Both the position numbers and the translations under genes were made by a program. Shown here piece after piece: positions 30,443 through 40,221 of a DNA stretch of 64,000 bases. Location: contig NZ_MWVJ01000045.1 of assembly GCF_002087335.1 (NCBI RefSeq), positions 38,355 to 102,354 of the forward strand. The letters are read 5' to 3'. A model generated the notes under the pieces. It saw only the letters and a program-made list of their open reading frames with translations, was not told where the DNA came from and ran no database searches. Source of the stretch: Pseudophaeobacter leonis. GTDB lineage: Bacteria > Pseudomonadota > Alphaproteobacteria > Rhodobacterales > Rhodobacteraceae. Each line of letters begins with the position of its first letter. Position 1 is the first letter of the stretch.

Positions 30443-31772
30443 ATGCCCCAGAGCGCGCGCACGGCATCACCGACGCTGTTGTTTCACTGCTACCGTCTCC
30501 TGACCGGGCTGATCGCGCCGCTTGCCTATCGCAAGGTCGCGGCCAAACTGGCGGCGCAGGGCGTCAGCAAATCCCGTCAGCGGGAAAGACTGGGGCATGC
30601 CAGCCTGCCCCGTCCTGTACTGGCTGACAATGCGCCTTTGATTTGGTTTCACGGCGCCTCTGTCGGCGAAAGCCTCGCGGCAATCACCCTGATCAACAAA
30701 TTGAAACCCCTACTGCCCGAGGCGCGGTTTCTGCTCACCTCTGGCACCGCCACCTCAGCCAGCATGGCGTTGAAACGGCTGCCGCAGGGCTGCCAGCACC
30801 AGTTTGCGCCGCTTGACACCAGCCGTTCTGTCGGCCGTTTTCTGACCCATTGGCGCCCGGATGCCGGCATCTTTGTCGAGAGCGAACTCTGGCCCATCAC
30901 CCTTGCAGCCGCCAAGGCCTCCGGCACCCGCCTGGCGCTGGTCAATGGCCGCCTGTCAGAACACTCGGTCAAATCCTGGCGCAAAAAACTGCCGACAGCC
31001 CGCTATATCCTTGGGGTTGTTCGACCTTTTGCTGACGCAGAACGAACAGGTGGCGCAGGATCTTTTGTCGCTTGGCGCGCCCGCCGAGCGGGTTTTTCCC
31101 AGCGGCAACCTCAAGGCCGGGGCGGCTGCCCTGCCCCAGGACCCTGCTCTGGTGCGCGAGATGCAAACGGCGCTCTCCGGGCGCCCCCTATGGGTCGCCA
31201 GCTCAACCCATGCAGGCGAAGAAGAGGTCGTGCTGGCGGCCCATAAGCAGCTCTTGCAGAAACACCCCGATCTGTGCCTGTTGCTGGCCCCGCGTCACCC
31301 CGAACGCGCCGCCGAGATCTGCGAAATGATCGCCAAGGCGGGCCTCAGTTCTGCGCAGCGCAGTACCGGCGCCGCCTGTCGGCCTGACACGCAGGTCTAT
31401 CTGGCCGACACGCTGGGCGAGCTGGGCAGCTGGTACGCGCTGTCCCCTATCGTTTTTCTCGGAGGCTCTCTGTTGCCCATCGGCGGTCACAATCCCTTTG
31501 TGGTGGCCCAGGCCGACGCCACGGTTCTGACCGGTCCCGGCTATAGCAATTTCACCGAGACCTTTCCGCCCATGATTGCAGCCGGCGGTGCCTTTGAGGT
31601 GACGGATGCAGCGACCCTGGCAAAGGCGGTGGCGCTCTGGCTGGATGATGCGCAGCAGCTGGCATCCGCCCGGATTGCGGCGCGCGACTTTGTGGAAAAG
31701 CAATCCGGCCAGCTCGACGCTGTCGTCAACCGCCTGATCACCGATCTTTGCCTGGGAGCACCCTGTGACTGA
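30443..31772 (+). CDS. waaA: 3-Deoxy-D-manno-octulosonic acid (Kdo) transferase, frame broken near 31016
   Basis: WaaA adds Kdo to lipid IVA at the inner membrane. Family features are IWFHGASVGESLAAITLINK near residue 70 (with the catalytic-type Glu), the GIFVESELWPITL motif, and the C-terminal nucleotide-site segments RHPERAAEI and FLGGSLLPIGGHNPFV. The frame breaks at TARYILG, where GGGG appears to carry one extra G; the other frame continues LFDLLLTQNEQVAQDL. The repaired protein is 442 aa. The stop overlaps the next glycosyltransferase gene by eight bases. Confidence 0.92.
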
Positions 31773-32807
31773 GCTTTTTGTCACCAATTTCAACAAGAAC
31801 TTCACCGGGGTTTCTGCCACCGCTGCCAATGTGTTGCGCCAGCAGGTACGTCTGCACGACGTGAGGCTGGTTGGCCGTGCGCTGCCGCACTGCCCTGATC
31901 CCATCAGTCTGAAAATGGCGCGCACACTCTCACGCAGCCGGCCCGACAGTTACCCGTTTGCCATCTGGCATGTGCGCCGCAATACCGAGATGCGGGCCGC
32001 GATCTGGACACGGGACGTGCTGCGGCTGCCCATTCGCGTTGTCTTTACCTCGGCCGCGCAGCGTCGCCACTCGGCGCTGCCACGCTGGCTGATCTCCCGT
32101 ATGGATGCGGTTGTGGCCACCACCGAAGAGGCCGCCGCCTATGTGCCGCATGTGCGTGCCGTTGTGCCCCATGGCGTCGACACCGCGAGTTTTTGCCCGG
32201 CCGAAAACCGCGCCAACGCCTGGGAGGCTCTTGGCTATGGTGGCACCCTGGGGATTGCCAGCATTGGCCGGATCCGGCCGGAAAAAGGCACCGATCTCTT
32301 TGTCGAGGCCATGCTGCAGCTGTTGCCGCAACTGCCTGGTGCAAAAGCGCTGGTGCTGGGCCGCGCCGCGCCGGAGCATCAGGTATTCCTTAAAGGCCTG
32401 CGCGACCGCGTCAGCGCTGCAGGCCTGGGCGACCGCATCCTGTTTCCGGGGGAAATCCCCGCAGCAGAGCTGCCCCGGCTGATGCGGGCGCTATCGCTGG
32501 TGATGCAACTGCCCCGCTATGAGGGCTATGGCATGGTGCCGCTTGAGGGCATGGCCAGCGCTGTGCCTTTTGTTGGCTCCGAGGCGGGCTACTACCGGGC
32601 CTTTGCCACACAGGGCAACACCGGGCTGACCGTGCCGCAGGAGGCGCCTCGCAGGCCGCAGCCGCCGCACTGGCGCTGCTGCAAGATCCCGCGCGGCATC
32701 AGGCCATGTGCCATAAGGCCCGCGACGTGGCCATCGCCAGTTTCAGCGCAGCGCGCGAAGCGCAGGGCATCGAAGCCGTCTATCAAGAGCTTTGGCGCAA
32801 AGGGTAA
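31765..32807 (+). CDS. GT4-family glycosyltransferase, frame broken near 32641
   Basis: This GT-B enzyme has an RVVFTSAAQRRHSALPRWLI acceptor-domain segment, VPHGVDTASFCP, the donor-site segment GIASIGRIRPEKGTDLF near residue 165 and the PRYEGYGMVPLEGMASAVPF motif with the two Glu of the EX7E pair. After VPQE one base is missing; the other frame reads GASQAAAALALLQDPARHQA and ends QELWRKG at 32807. The repaired length is 347 aa. Overlap with waaA suggests a role in the lipopolysaccharide core. The sugar is not predictable. Confidence 0.85.
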
Positions 32808-32891
32808 CGGGGCGTATAACGCAAGCCCCCATAGATCCGCTACCTCGAAACGATCCGTTGCCTCAAAACAAAAAGCCGCAGCACGAAAAGA

Positions 32892-32924
32892 GGGCCTGGC
32901 ATCCGCCAAGCCCCCTTCTTTTTG
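32892..32924. terminator. Bidirectional terminator between glycosyltransferase and amidohydrolase genes
   Basis: A 9-bp stem with one mismatch (GGGCCTGGC/GCCAAGCCC) and a four-base loop is followed by CCTTCTTTTTG on the plus strand and by CTCTTTTCG on the minus strand. It lies between two convergent genes. Confidence 0.7.
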
Positions 32925-32949
32925 TTGCGTGTACCGAGCCTGAGCCTAA

Positions 32950-34113
32950 TCAGGCTGCGGGCATACGCTGCTCAACGATCCCTGCCCACCAGCTGCACCC
33001 GGCAGGAATGGCTTCGTCGTTGAAATTGTATTCCGGGTGATGCACCGAAGCGCTGTCGCCATTGCCCACCAGAATATAGGCGCCGGGGCGCTCTTCCAGC
33101 ATAAAGGCAAAGTCTTCGCCGCCCATCACCAGCGGTGCTTCTTCACAGCCGCCCGCGATATCCGTCGCCACCTTGGCGGCGAACTCGGTCTGCTCCTCGT
33201 GGTTGGCCATCACCGGATAGCCCCGATGATAGGTGACCTCAGCGGTGCCCCCCAAGGTGGCCGCAACGCCCGCGCAAATCTCCTTGATGCGCTTTTCTGC
33301 CAAATCACGGATGTCATTCGACATGGTGCGCACGGTGCCTTTCATCTGTACCCGCTGCGGGATCACATTGAAGGCTTTGGATGAGGTCTCAAACGACGTC
33401 ACCGAGACCACGATCTGCTCAACCGGGTCCGCGTTGCGCGCAGCGATGGTCTGCAACGCCAGAACCGCCTGGGCGGCCATCACTGTGGCGTCGATGGTCT
33501 CGTGCGGTTTTGCCGCATGACCGCCGCGCCCCTCAAAGGTAATGTCGAATTGATCGGTGGCGGCAAAGAACGCACCCGAACGGATGGCAAAGGCACCTGT
33601 GGGCTCACCAGGCCAGTTGTGCATGCCGTAGACTTCCTGGATACCCCAGCGGTCCATCATGCCATCTTCGCACATTTCGCGACCGCCACCGCCGCCCTCT
33701 TCGGCGGGCTGGAAGATCAGCACGACGGTGCCGTCAAAATTGCGCGTCTCGGAGAGGTATTTGGCGGCGCCCAGCAGCATAGCCGTGTGGCCATCGTGGC
33801 CGCAGGCATGCATGGCGTTGGGGGTTTTGGAGGCATAGTCCAGCCCGGTGGCCTCGTGAATGGGCAGCGCGTCCATATCGGCACGCAGGCCGATCACCTT
33901 GCCAGCTGTGTCCGTCTTGCCCTTGATCACCCCAACAACGCCGGTGCGGCCGATGCCTGTGGTGATTTCATCGCAGCCAAACTCCTTGAGCTTTTCGGCC
34001 ACCAGGGCGCTGGTGCGATGGGTCTCGAACAGGATTTCCGGGTTCTCGTGGATATCACGGCGCCAGGCAGTGATTTCTTTTTGCAATTCGGCAAAGCGGT
34101 TTTTGACCGGCAT
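32950..34113 (-). CDS. M20-family amidohydrolase, copy 1 of 3
   Basis: This 387-aa cytosolic metalloenzyme resembles hippurate hydrolase and N-acyl-L-amino acid amidohydrolases, which cleave an amide to a free amino acid and a carboxylic acid. Metal-site motifs are MHACGHDGHTAMLLGAAKYL near residue 103 and IFQPAEEGGGGG with the catalytic Glu near 140. The lid domain has GRGGHAAKPHETIDAT. The C-terminal metal His lies in SASVHHPEYNFNDEAI. It starts MPVKNRF, nearly the same as copies 2 and 3. This is the most downstream copy of the array. Confidence 0.88.
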   Translation of the reverse strand: MPVKNRFAELQKEITAWRRDIHENPEILFETHRTSALVAEKLKEFGCDEITTGIGRTGVVGVIKGKTDTAGKVIGLRADMDALPIHEATGLDYASKTPNAMHACGHDGHTAMLLGAAKYLSETRNFDGTVVLIFQPAEEGGGGGREMCEDGMMDRWGIQEVYGMHNWPGEPTGAFAIRSGAFFAATDQFDITFEGRGGHAAKPHETIDATVMAAQAVLALQTIAARNADPVEQIVVSVTSFETSSKAFNVIPQRVQMKGTVRTMSNDIRDLAEKRIKEICAGVAATLGGTAEVTYHRGYPVMANHEEQTEFAAKVATDIAGGCEEAPLVMGGEDFAFMLEERPGAYILVGNGDSASVHHPEYNFNDEAIPAGCSWWAGIVEQRMPAA

Positions 34114-34192
34114 GGAAGCTCTCCTTGGTATTTGACATCCCCTGACACGTCAAAGCGCGCCTGTGGGATTGTCCTGAATGTGGTCGTGGTCG

Positions 34193-34262
34193 CCTCAGGT
34201 CTCAAGGTCTCAGGACTCAAGATCTCAGGCGACAGGTTTAAGGCCTCAGGTCTCAGGTCTCA
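34193..34262. repeat. Heptamer-type tandem repeat between amidohydrolase copies 1 and 2
   Basis: About nine imperfect copies of CTCAGGT or CTCAAGG run through the gap and into the stop codon of copy 2 at 34260-34262. The unit resembles the 3' end of the amidohydrolase genes (stop codon plus Ala-Ala codons, TCAGGCGGCAGG on the plus strand), so the array may have grown from that end. Confidence 0.8.
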
Positions 34263-35429
34263 GGCGGCAGGCATACGTTGTTCAATCATTTCGGCAAACC
34301 AGCTGATACCAGTTGGGATGGCCTCATCGTTAAAGTCATATTCGGGGTGGTGCAGCCCCGCAGAGGGGCCATTACCAAGGCGGATCATGGCACCTGGGCG
34401 CTCTTGCAGCATAAAGGAGAAATCCTCGCCTCCCATCGCCAGCGGCCCGGCGCCACATGCGCCCGCACCAGAAACCGTCTCGGCGGCAGCGCGGGCAAAA
34501 TCAGCGGCTGCGGCGTCATTGACCGTGACCGGCACCCCCAGATGAAAGCACAGCTCAGCTGAGCCACCAAATGTCTGGGTGATACCGTCGACAATCTCTT
34601 GCAGCCGCACGGGGATCAAGGCGCGCACTTCAGCCGAGTGGGTGCGGATGGTGCCGCGCACCTCAGCCCGGTCCGGGATGACATTAAAGGCCTTTGAGGA
34701 GGTCTCGGCAGAGGTGATGGACAGCACACCCTGTAACACAGGATCCACATTGCGCGACATCACCGTTTGCAACGCGGTGATCACATGCGCCATCATCACA
34801 GTGGTATCAACGGTTTCCTGCGGCTTGGCGGCATGGCCACCACGCCGCTGCAGGGTCAGCGTGAATTCATCGACCGAAGCCAGGACAGGCCCGGCGCGAA
34901 TGGTGAATTTCCCCAGATCCACCCCCGGCGCGTTGTGAATGGCGTAGACTTCATCAATGTCAAAACGATCCATCAGGCCATCTTTGCACATGGCCTCGGC
35001 GCCATTGCCGCCTTCTTCGGCCGGCTGAAAGATCACCACGGCCGTGCCGTCAAAATTGCGCGTCTCACTGAGGTATTTTGCCGCCCCCAGCAGCATTGCT
35101 GTGTGACCGTCGTGGCCACAGGCATGCATGGCCCCGTCAGTTTTGGAGGCATGCGGCAGACGGGTCTGCTCCTGCATCGGCAGCGCGTCCATATCGGCGC
35201 GCAATCCAATGGCGCGCCCCTTTGTGTCGCTGCGCCCCCGGATCACCGCAACAACGCCAGTGCGGCCAATGCCCGTCACCACCTCATCGCAGCCAAAGCT
35301 TTGCAGCTTTTCAGCCACCAAAGCGCTGGTCCGGTGCGTGTCATAGAGGATTTCCGGGTTTTCGTGGATGTCGCGGCGCCAGGCCGTCACCTCTGCGTGC
35401 AGATCTGCAATTCGGTTCTTGACTGGCAT
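34260..35429 (-). CDS. M20-family amidohydrolase, copy 2 of 3
   Basis: This 389-aa paralogue of copy 1 has the same layout: MPVKNRIADLHAEVTAWRRD, MHACGHDGHTAMLLGAAKYL, IFQPAEEGGNGAEAM and LQRRGGHAAKPQETVDTT. The substrate-side loops differ from copy 1, for example VYAIHNAPGVDLGKFTIRAG in place of VYGMHNWPGEPTGAFAIRSG, so its specificity may differ. It starts 12 bases after the stop of copy 3, with GGAG upstream of the ATG, and is probably translated from the same mRNA. Confidence 0.88.
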   Translation of the reverse strand: MPVKNRIADLHAEVTAWRRDIHENPEILYDTHRTSALVAEKLQSFGCDEVVTGIGRTGVVAVIRGRSDTKGRAIGLRADMDALPMQEQTRLPHASKTDGAMHACGHDGHTAMLLGAAKYLSETRNFDGTAVVIFQPAEEGGNGAEAMCKDGLMDRFDIDEVYAIHNAPGVDLGKFTIRAGPVLASVDEFTLTLQRRGGHAAKPQETVDTTVMMAHVITALQTVMSRNVDPVLQGVLSITSAETSSKAFNVIPDRAEVRGTIRTHSAEVRALIPVRLQEIVDGITQTFGGSAELCFHLGVPVTVNDAAAADFARAAAETVSGAGACGAGPLAMGGEDFSFMLQERPGAMIRLGNGPSAGLHHPEYDFNDEAIPTGISWFAEMIEQRMPAA

Positions 35430-35441
35430 CGCGCGTCTCCT

Positions 35442-36609
35442 TCAGGCAGCAGGCATGCGTCGCTCAACAAGCTCAGCAAACCAGCTGCATCCCAGCGGTA
35501 TTGCCTCGTCGTCAAAGACATAGGCCGGGTGGTGGCACATGGGCGTGTCGCCATTGCCGAGGAAAATATAGGCGCCGGGGCGCTCTTCGAGCATATAGGA
35601 GAAATCCTCGGAGGGCATGATGGGCGGCGTGTTCTCATCCACTGCAGTTCCCACCGCCCGGGCGGCCTCAATGGCGTAGCCGGTCTCGGTCTCGGTGTTG
35701 ATCGTCACCGGATAGCCCGGCGTCCAGATCACCTCGGCGTTGGCGCCAAAGGCCTCTGCTGTGCTGGTGGCAACCCGACGCACCCAGTCTTCGGCAGAGG
35801 CGCGGTATTCTGTATCCAGCGTGCGCACCGTCCCCTCCAGTTTGGCCGTGTGGGCAATCACATTCGAGGCTGTACTGTCGGTGGCAAAGGTCCCCACAGT
35901 CAGCACCACGCGTTTGATCGGATCCACATTGCGCGACACAATAGAGTGCAGCGACACCACGATCTGCGAGGCCACCAAAGTGGTGTCGATGGTTTCATGC
36001 GGGGCTGCCGCATGGCCGCCCTTGCCGGTCACCACAATCTCGAACTCATCCGATGAGGCCAACAGAGCGCCGGGACGGATTGCAAATTCGCCGACAGGGC
36101 TGCCCCGGCATATTGTGCAAGCCGTAGACTTCCTGAATGCCCCAGCGCTCCATCAAGCCGTCCTGACACATGGCCAGCGCCCCCGCGCCGCCCTCTTCGG
36201 CGGGCTGAAAAATCAGCACGACTTTGCCGTCAAAATTGCGGGTCTCGGAGAGATATTTTGCAGCCCCCAACAGGATTGCGGTGTGACCATCATGACCACA
36301 GGCATGCATCACACCCGGTGTTTTCGAGGCATAGTCCACACCAGAGGCTTCGTGGATCGGCAGCGCATCCATATCGGCGCGCAGCCCAATGACGCGCCCC
36401 GAAGTGTTGGTTTTGCCCTCAATGACCGCGACCACGCCGGTTTTGCCAATTCCGGGCGTCACATCCGTCACGCCAAAGCCTTTGAGCTGCTCCTGGACAA
36501 AGGCGGCCGTCTTGTGCACCTCATACATGAGTTCGGGGTTTTCATGCAGGTGGCGCCGCCAGGCGGTGATCTCTTGCTGCATTTCGGCAAATCGGTTTTT
36601 GATCGGCAC
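35442..36609 (-). CDS. M20-family amidohydrolase, copy 3 of 3, frame broken near 36098
   Basis: This third paralogue is the first of the array after marR. I chose GTG 36609 (VPIKNRFAEMQQEITAWRRH), as AGGAG lies eight bases upstream and the other copies start at the same point with MPVKNR. The metal-site motif MHACGHDGHTAILLGAAKYL is present. The frame breaks at HNMPGQP, where CCC seems to have one C too many; the other frame resumes VGEFAIRPGALLASSDEFEI. The repaired length is 388 aa, the same as its siblings. Its C-terminal half (GKGGHAAAPHETIDTT, TPMCHHPAYVFDDEAI) is the most divergent of the three. Confidence 0.85.
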
Positions 36610-36641
36610 GGTCACAACTCCTATCATTTGAGATGATTGGT

Positions 36642-36662
36642 ACAAAACTTAAAAAGCTTTGT
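36642..36662. promoter_or_regulatory. Inverted repeat between marR and the amidohydrolase array
   Basis: The arms ACAAAACTT and AAGCTTTGT (eight of nine paired) flank AAA. The site lies 33 bp upstream of the GTG start of copy 3 and ten bases after the marR stop. Its low GC and its position beside marR make it a candidate MarR operator. This is inferred from shape and place only. Confidence 0.4.
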
Positions 36663-36671
36663 CTACGCCTC

Positions 36672-37133
36672 TTACAGGTCCGGTCCCTCCGCCGACAAAA
36701 ACGTGATGAGGTTTTTCTCTAACTGAGAGATATCAGTGTCTTGCAGCCCGCGTTTTATGTCATGGCGGATCGCCGCGAGGCGGGATTTTGCCGTCAGGAT
36801 ATAGTCCAGACCGGCATCGGTCAGGGTCAGACGCACCGTACGCCGGTCTTCATCACTGCGGGTGCGCTGCAGCAGACCATGATCGACCAATTTGTCGACA
36901 TAGCGCCCCAAAGTTGCATCATTTATAGCCAATATCGAGCCATATACATTTTGCACCAGGCCCGGTTTGCGATGCACCATCCCCAAAACGCTGAGGTGAC
37001 CTGCCGAAAGCCCAACCTCTTTGCCAATGGCCTCAACGTGTTGCGCAATCATGCGGCCAGCAATCTGCAGCAAAACCGCAAAATCGATTTCCTCATAGAT
37101 CCCCTTGGGAAGGTCACTCTCACTCTTTGACAT
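36672..37133 (-). CDS. MarR-family transcriptional regulator
   Basis: This 153-aa winged-helix protein starts MSKSESDLPKGIYEEIDFAV. The recognition-helix region is LAINDATLGRYVDKLVDHGL (about residues 68-87), followed by the wing TRSDEDRRTVRLTLTDAGLD with the DxRxxxLxLT pattern of the family. Long helices at both ends form the dimer. It lies directly upstream of the amidohydrolase array in the same direction, so it probably regulates those genes and perhaps the transporter. MarR proteins usually respond to small aromatic or phenolic ligands; the ligand here is unknown. Confidence 0.9.
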   Translation of the reverse strand: MSKSESDLPKGIYEEIDFAVLLQIAGRMIAQHVEAIGKEVGLSAGHLSVLGMVHRKPGLVQNVYGSILAINDATLGRYVDKLVDHGLLQRTRSDEDRRTVRLTLTDAGLDYILTAKSRLAAIRHDIKRGLQDTDISQLEKNLITFLSAEGPDL

Positions 37134-37143
37134 ACTGATCTTT

Positions 37144-37190
37144 CAACAGGGCAACGGAACACAGGGCTACGGAACACAGGCAACACAGGG
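37144..37190. repeat. Tandem ACACAGGG-type repeat in the marR leader
   Basis: Imperfect copies of GGAACACAGG and CAACACAGGG follow one another (CAACAGGG, CAACGGAACACAGGG, CTACGGAACACAGG, CAACACAGGG). The block ends 11 bp upstream of the marR ATG, so it would be in the marR 5' leader or between marR and the argE-like gene. Confidence 0.75.
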
Positions 37191-37231
37191 ATAGCATAGC
37201 GCTGGCGCGACAAAGGACAAACAGCACACTA

Positions 37232-38395
37232 TTACGCAAGGCGATCGACCAGCTGCGCCATGAACGCATGCCCGGCGTTGAACTGAGCCACAGTGACATA
37301 TTCATTGGGTTGATGCGCCTGTGCAATATCTCCGGGGCCACAGATCACAGCCGAATAGCCCGCCGCCTGAAACTGCCCCGCTTCGGCGCCGTAGGTGACA
37401 ACATGGGTGCCATTGTCCCCCGTCAGGCTCCGCACCAGAGTTTCGGCATCGCCCGCCTCTTCCGGAGCAAGAGCAGGCACGTCAAAGGCGCGTGTGACAT
37501 CAATACGGGCATCGGGGTGAATGGCCTGCATACCGGCCTCGACCTCTTTCACCCTGGCCAGATAGGCCTGCTCCCACTGGGCCGCGCTTTCGCCGGGCAC
37601 CACCCGAAACCCCATCATGAACCGACAGTCTTTGGCGGTGATGTTATGGGCGGTGCCGCCCTCGATCGTGCCAACATGACAGGTGGTAAAGGGCGGGTTG
37701 AACAGCGCCTGCAACTCCCCCGGCTCTTTTGCCTGGTTCTCGACGTTGCGCTGGTTGGCCCAGTCGATCAGCTTGGCGCCCTCCATGATGGCGTTGACGC
37801 CGGTGTGCAACAGCGAGCTGTGCACCTCAAAGCCCACGATATGCGTGGCAAAGCCATAGCCGCCATTGTGACCGGTGACCGCCTGCATCATCGAGGGCTC
37901 ACCCACAATCACCGCCGAGCCTTTCGGCAGGTGCTGCTGCATCGCCTCGATCATAGGCGGCGCACCGGTACAGCCGATTTCTTCATCAAAGCTGAGCGCC
38001 AGCTGCAAAGGCCGCGTCACACCCCGATGATGCGCCGCCACCAGAGCCCAGATCGCCAGAGCGTCAAACCCTTTCATATCACAGGTGCCGCGGCCGAAAT
38101 ATTTACCGTCGCGTTCAACCACGGTGAACGGATCACTATCCCAGGGCTGGCCATCCACCGGCACCACATCCGTGTGGCCCGACAGCACAACCGCGCCCTC
38201 AACATCGGGGCCCACATGGGCAAAGACGGCCGCCTTATGCGGCTGATCCGGGTCAACCCAGCGATGCGAGGCAATGCCCTGCGCGCTGAGGTAGTCCTGC
38301 ACCCAATCCACCAGCGGCAAATTGGTCTCGCGGCTGACCGTCGGAAAGCCCACCAAATGCTCCATAATCTGAAGCGGCGTCAAAACTGTCGTCAT
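37232..38395 (-). CDS. argE: Acetylornithine deacetylase-type M20 peptidase (ArgE/DapE family)
   Basis: This 387-aa zinc enzyme removes an acyl group from an amino acid, in ArgE acetate from N-acetylornithine. Zinc-site motifs are VVLSGHTDVVPVDGQPWDSD (His and catalytic Asp, residue about 69), GRGTCDMKGFDAL and LSFDEEIGCTGAPPMIEA (catalytic Glu). The dimerisation domain and HQPNEYVTVAQFNAGHAFM at the end fit ArgE. It lies five bases after the ABC ATPase gene, not among arginine genes, so it may act on imported acylated substrates and need not be biosynthetic. Confidence 0.82.
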   Translation of the reverse strand: MTTVLTPLQIMEHLVGFPTVSRETNLPLVDWVQDYLSAQGIASHRWVDPDQPHKAAVFAHVGPDVEGAVVLSGHTDVVPVDGQPWDSDPFTVVERDGKYFGRGTCDMKGFDALAIWALVAAHHRGVTRPLQLALSFDEEIGCTGAPPMIEAMQQHLPKGSAVIVGEPSMMQAVTGHNGGYGFATHIVGFEVHSSLLHTGVNAIMEGAKLIDWANQRNVENQAKEPGELQALFNPPFTTCHVGTIEGGTAHNITAKDCRFMMGFRVVPGESAAQWEQAYLARVKEVEAGMQAIHPDARIDVTRAFDVPALAPEEAGDAETLVRSLTGDNGTHVVTYGAEAGQFQAAGYSAVICGPGDIAQAHQPNEYVTVAQFNAGHAFMAQLVDRLA

Positions 38396-38400
38396 GGAAT

Positions 38401-40221
38401 TCAGTATCCGCTGTCAGTGGTCAGGACAAAATGGCCTGGCTCCACCTCAAGATACTCCGAAGGCTCGGGGTGATAGTTCAGGTCATGAATTGGCGATGGG
38501 ATCGGTTTGAAATTCAGATCCTTTTCGCTTTTGCGGCGATGGGGGTCGGCAATTGGAACCGCCTTCATCAAGGCCTGCGTATAGGCATGCTGCGGGTTTT
38601 CAAACACCCGGGCGCGCGGCCCCAGTTCTACAATCCGCCCCAGATACATCACGCCAACCTGATGGCTGACGCGTTCGACCACCGCCATGTCGTGACTGAT
38701 GAACAGGAAAGACAGGCCGAGATCTGCCTGCAATTCCATCATCAGGTTCAACACCTGCGCCTGCACCGACACATCCAGCGCCGAGACCGCCTCATCGGCG
38801 ACAATCAGTTTCGGGTTCAGGGCAAGGGCGCGCGCAATGGCGATCCTTTGGCGCTGCCCGCCGGACATCTCATGCGGGTAGCGGCGCATAAAGCTGCGCG
38901 GCAATTGCACCCGATCAAACAGATTGGCCACGCGGTCCTGCAGCTCAGAGCCTGTGGCCAGACCATAGTTGCGCAGGGGTTCTGCCACCTGATCCAGCAG
39001 CTGCATCTGTGGGTTCAGCGAGGCAAAGGGATCCTGAAAGATCATCTGCATGTCCAGCCGCGCCTTGTGCAACTCGCGCTGATTAAGGCCAAGCACATCG
39101 CGGCCCTCAAATTCAACCTTGCCAGACTGTGGCTCGACCAGACGCAGGATCGAGCGGCCGGCCGTGGATTTGCCACAGCCGGATTCGCCAACCAGAGACA
39201 GGGTCTGACCTTTGAAAACCTTAAAGGAGACGTCTTCGACCGCATGCACATTGGCCACCGTGCGCCGTAAAATGCCGCCCTTCACCGGGAAGCGCGTGGT
39301 CAGGTTTTCGACATTGAGAAGCACCTGGTCACTGCCCTTGATCGGTTCAATCTTCTGGTCGTCGACCCCCATCAGCTTCATCGGCTCAGGGAAGTCCCTT
39401 CCCCGCATCTCGCCCAGCTTGGGCACTGCTGCCAGCAGCGCCTTGGTGTAGTCGTGTTGGGGGTTTTCAAAGATCTCCTGGACGGTGCCCTCTTCGACCT
39501 TGTTGCCCCTGAACATGACGACGACCCGGTCTGCCATCTGCGCCACAACAGCCATGTCGTGGGTGATGAACATCACTGCCGTGCCTGTCTCGCGCTTCAA
39601 GCGGTCCATCAGCGCCAGGATCTCGGCCTGAATGGTCACATCTAGCGCGGTTGTCGGCTCATCCGCGATCAGCAGGCGCGGCTCGCAAGCCATCGCCATG
39701 GCGATCACCACCCGCTGACGCATGCCACCAGACAGCTCATGTGGGTATTGCTTCAGACGGCGCTCGGGTTCCGGCATGCGAACCTGGCGCAGCAGCTCCA
39801 GCGCGCGGGCCTCGGCCTCGGCCTTGTTCATCCCTTTGTGGACCCGCAGACCTTCGGTCAGCTGACGCCCCACCGTAAAGACCGGATTAAGAGCGGTCAT
39901 CGGCTCCTGAAAGATCATGCCGATCTCGTTGCCGCGAATCTCTTTCATCACATCGCCCGGCGCCTGGGCCAGATCCAGACTGCCGCCCTCGCGGCGATCA
40001 AACACCAACTCGCCCGCAGCGATAGCGCCACCACCGAATTCAACCAAACGCATCAGCGACAGCGAAGAAACCGATTTTCCAGAGCCAGATTCGCCAACAA
40101 CACAGACGGTTTCACCGGGGTGAATATCAAAAGAAACATCCTCGACGCCGACAACCGGGCCATCTTTGGTCTGAAACTCGACTCGCAAGCCCTTAATTTG
40201 TGCAATTGGTTGATCCAGCAC
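38401..40221 (-). CDS. Dipeptide/oligopeptide ABC transporter, fused ATP-binding protein (DppD-DppF type)
   Basis: This 606-aa protein has two ABC ATPase domains in one chain. Domain 1 (about 8-270) has Walker A GESGSGKS at 43-50, signature [10 protein letters not shown] and Walker [13 protein letters not shown]. Domain 2 (about 305-560) has Walker [10 protein letters not shown], signature [10 protein letters not shown] and Walker [13 protein letters not shown]. Each is followed by the oligopeptide-binding type C-terminal segment with a PQHxYTxALL motif. The binding protein and both permeases are encoded divergently from 40571 on, so this is the energising part of that importer. It is co-directional with argE and marR. 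Confidence 0.93.
   Translation of the reverse strand: MLDQPIAQIKGLRVEFQTKDGPVVGVEDVSFDIHPGETVCVVGESGSGKSVSSLSLMRLVEFGGGAIAAGELVFDRREGGSLDLAQAPGDVMKEIRGNEIGMIFQEPMTALNPVFTVGRQLTEGLRVHKGMNKAEAEARALELLRQVRMPEPERRLKQYPHELSGGMRQRVVIAMAMACEPRLLIADEPTTALDVTIQAEILALMDRLKRETGTAVMFITHDMAVVAQMADRVVVMFRGNKVEEGTVQEIFENPQHDYTKALLAAVPKLGEMRGRDFPEPMKLMGVDDQKIEPIKGSDQVLLNVENLTTRFPVKGGILRRTVANVHAVEDVSFKVFKGQTLSLVGESGCGKSTAGRSILRLVEPQSGKVEFEGRDVLGLNQRELHKARLDMQMIFQDPFASLNPQMQLLDQVAEPLRNYGLATGSELQDRVANLFDRVQLPRSFMRRYPHEMSGGQRQRIAIARALALNPKLIVADEAVSALDVSVQAQVLNLMMELQADLGLSFLFISHDMAVVERVSHQVGVMYLGRIVELGPRARVFENPQHAYTQALMKAVPIADPHRRKSEKDLNFKPIPSPIHDLNYHPEPSEYLEVEPGHFVLTTDSGY

Noticed and set aside
34767..36056. A 429-codon open frame opposite amidohydrolase copies 2 and 3
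   Set aside because: It crosses two genes and their gap and has no recognisable domain.
37268..38473. A 401-codon open frame on the plus strand opposite argE
   Set aside because: It has no family motifs and mirrors a clear zinc-enzyme gene; His, Arg and Gly richness is typical of antisense frames in GC-rich DNA.
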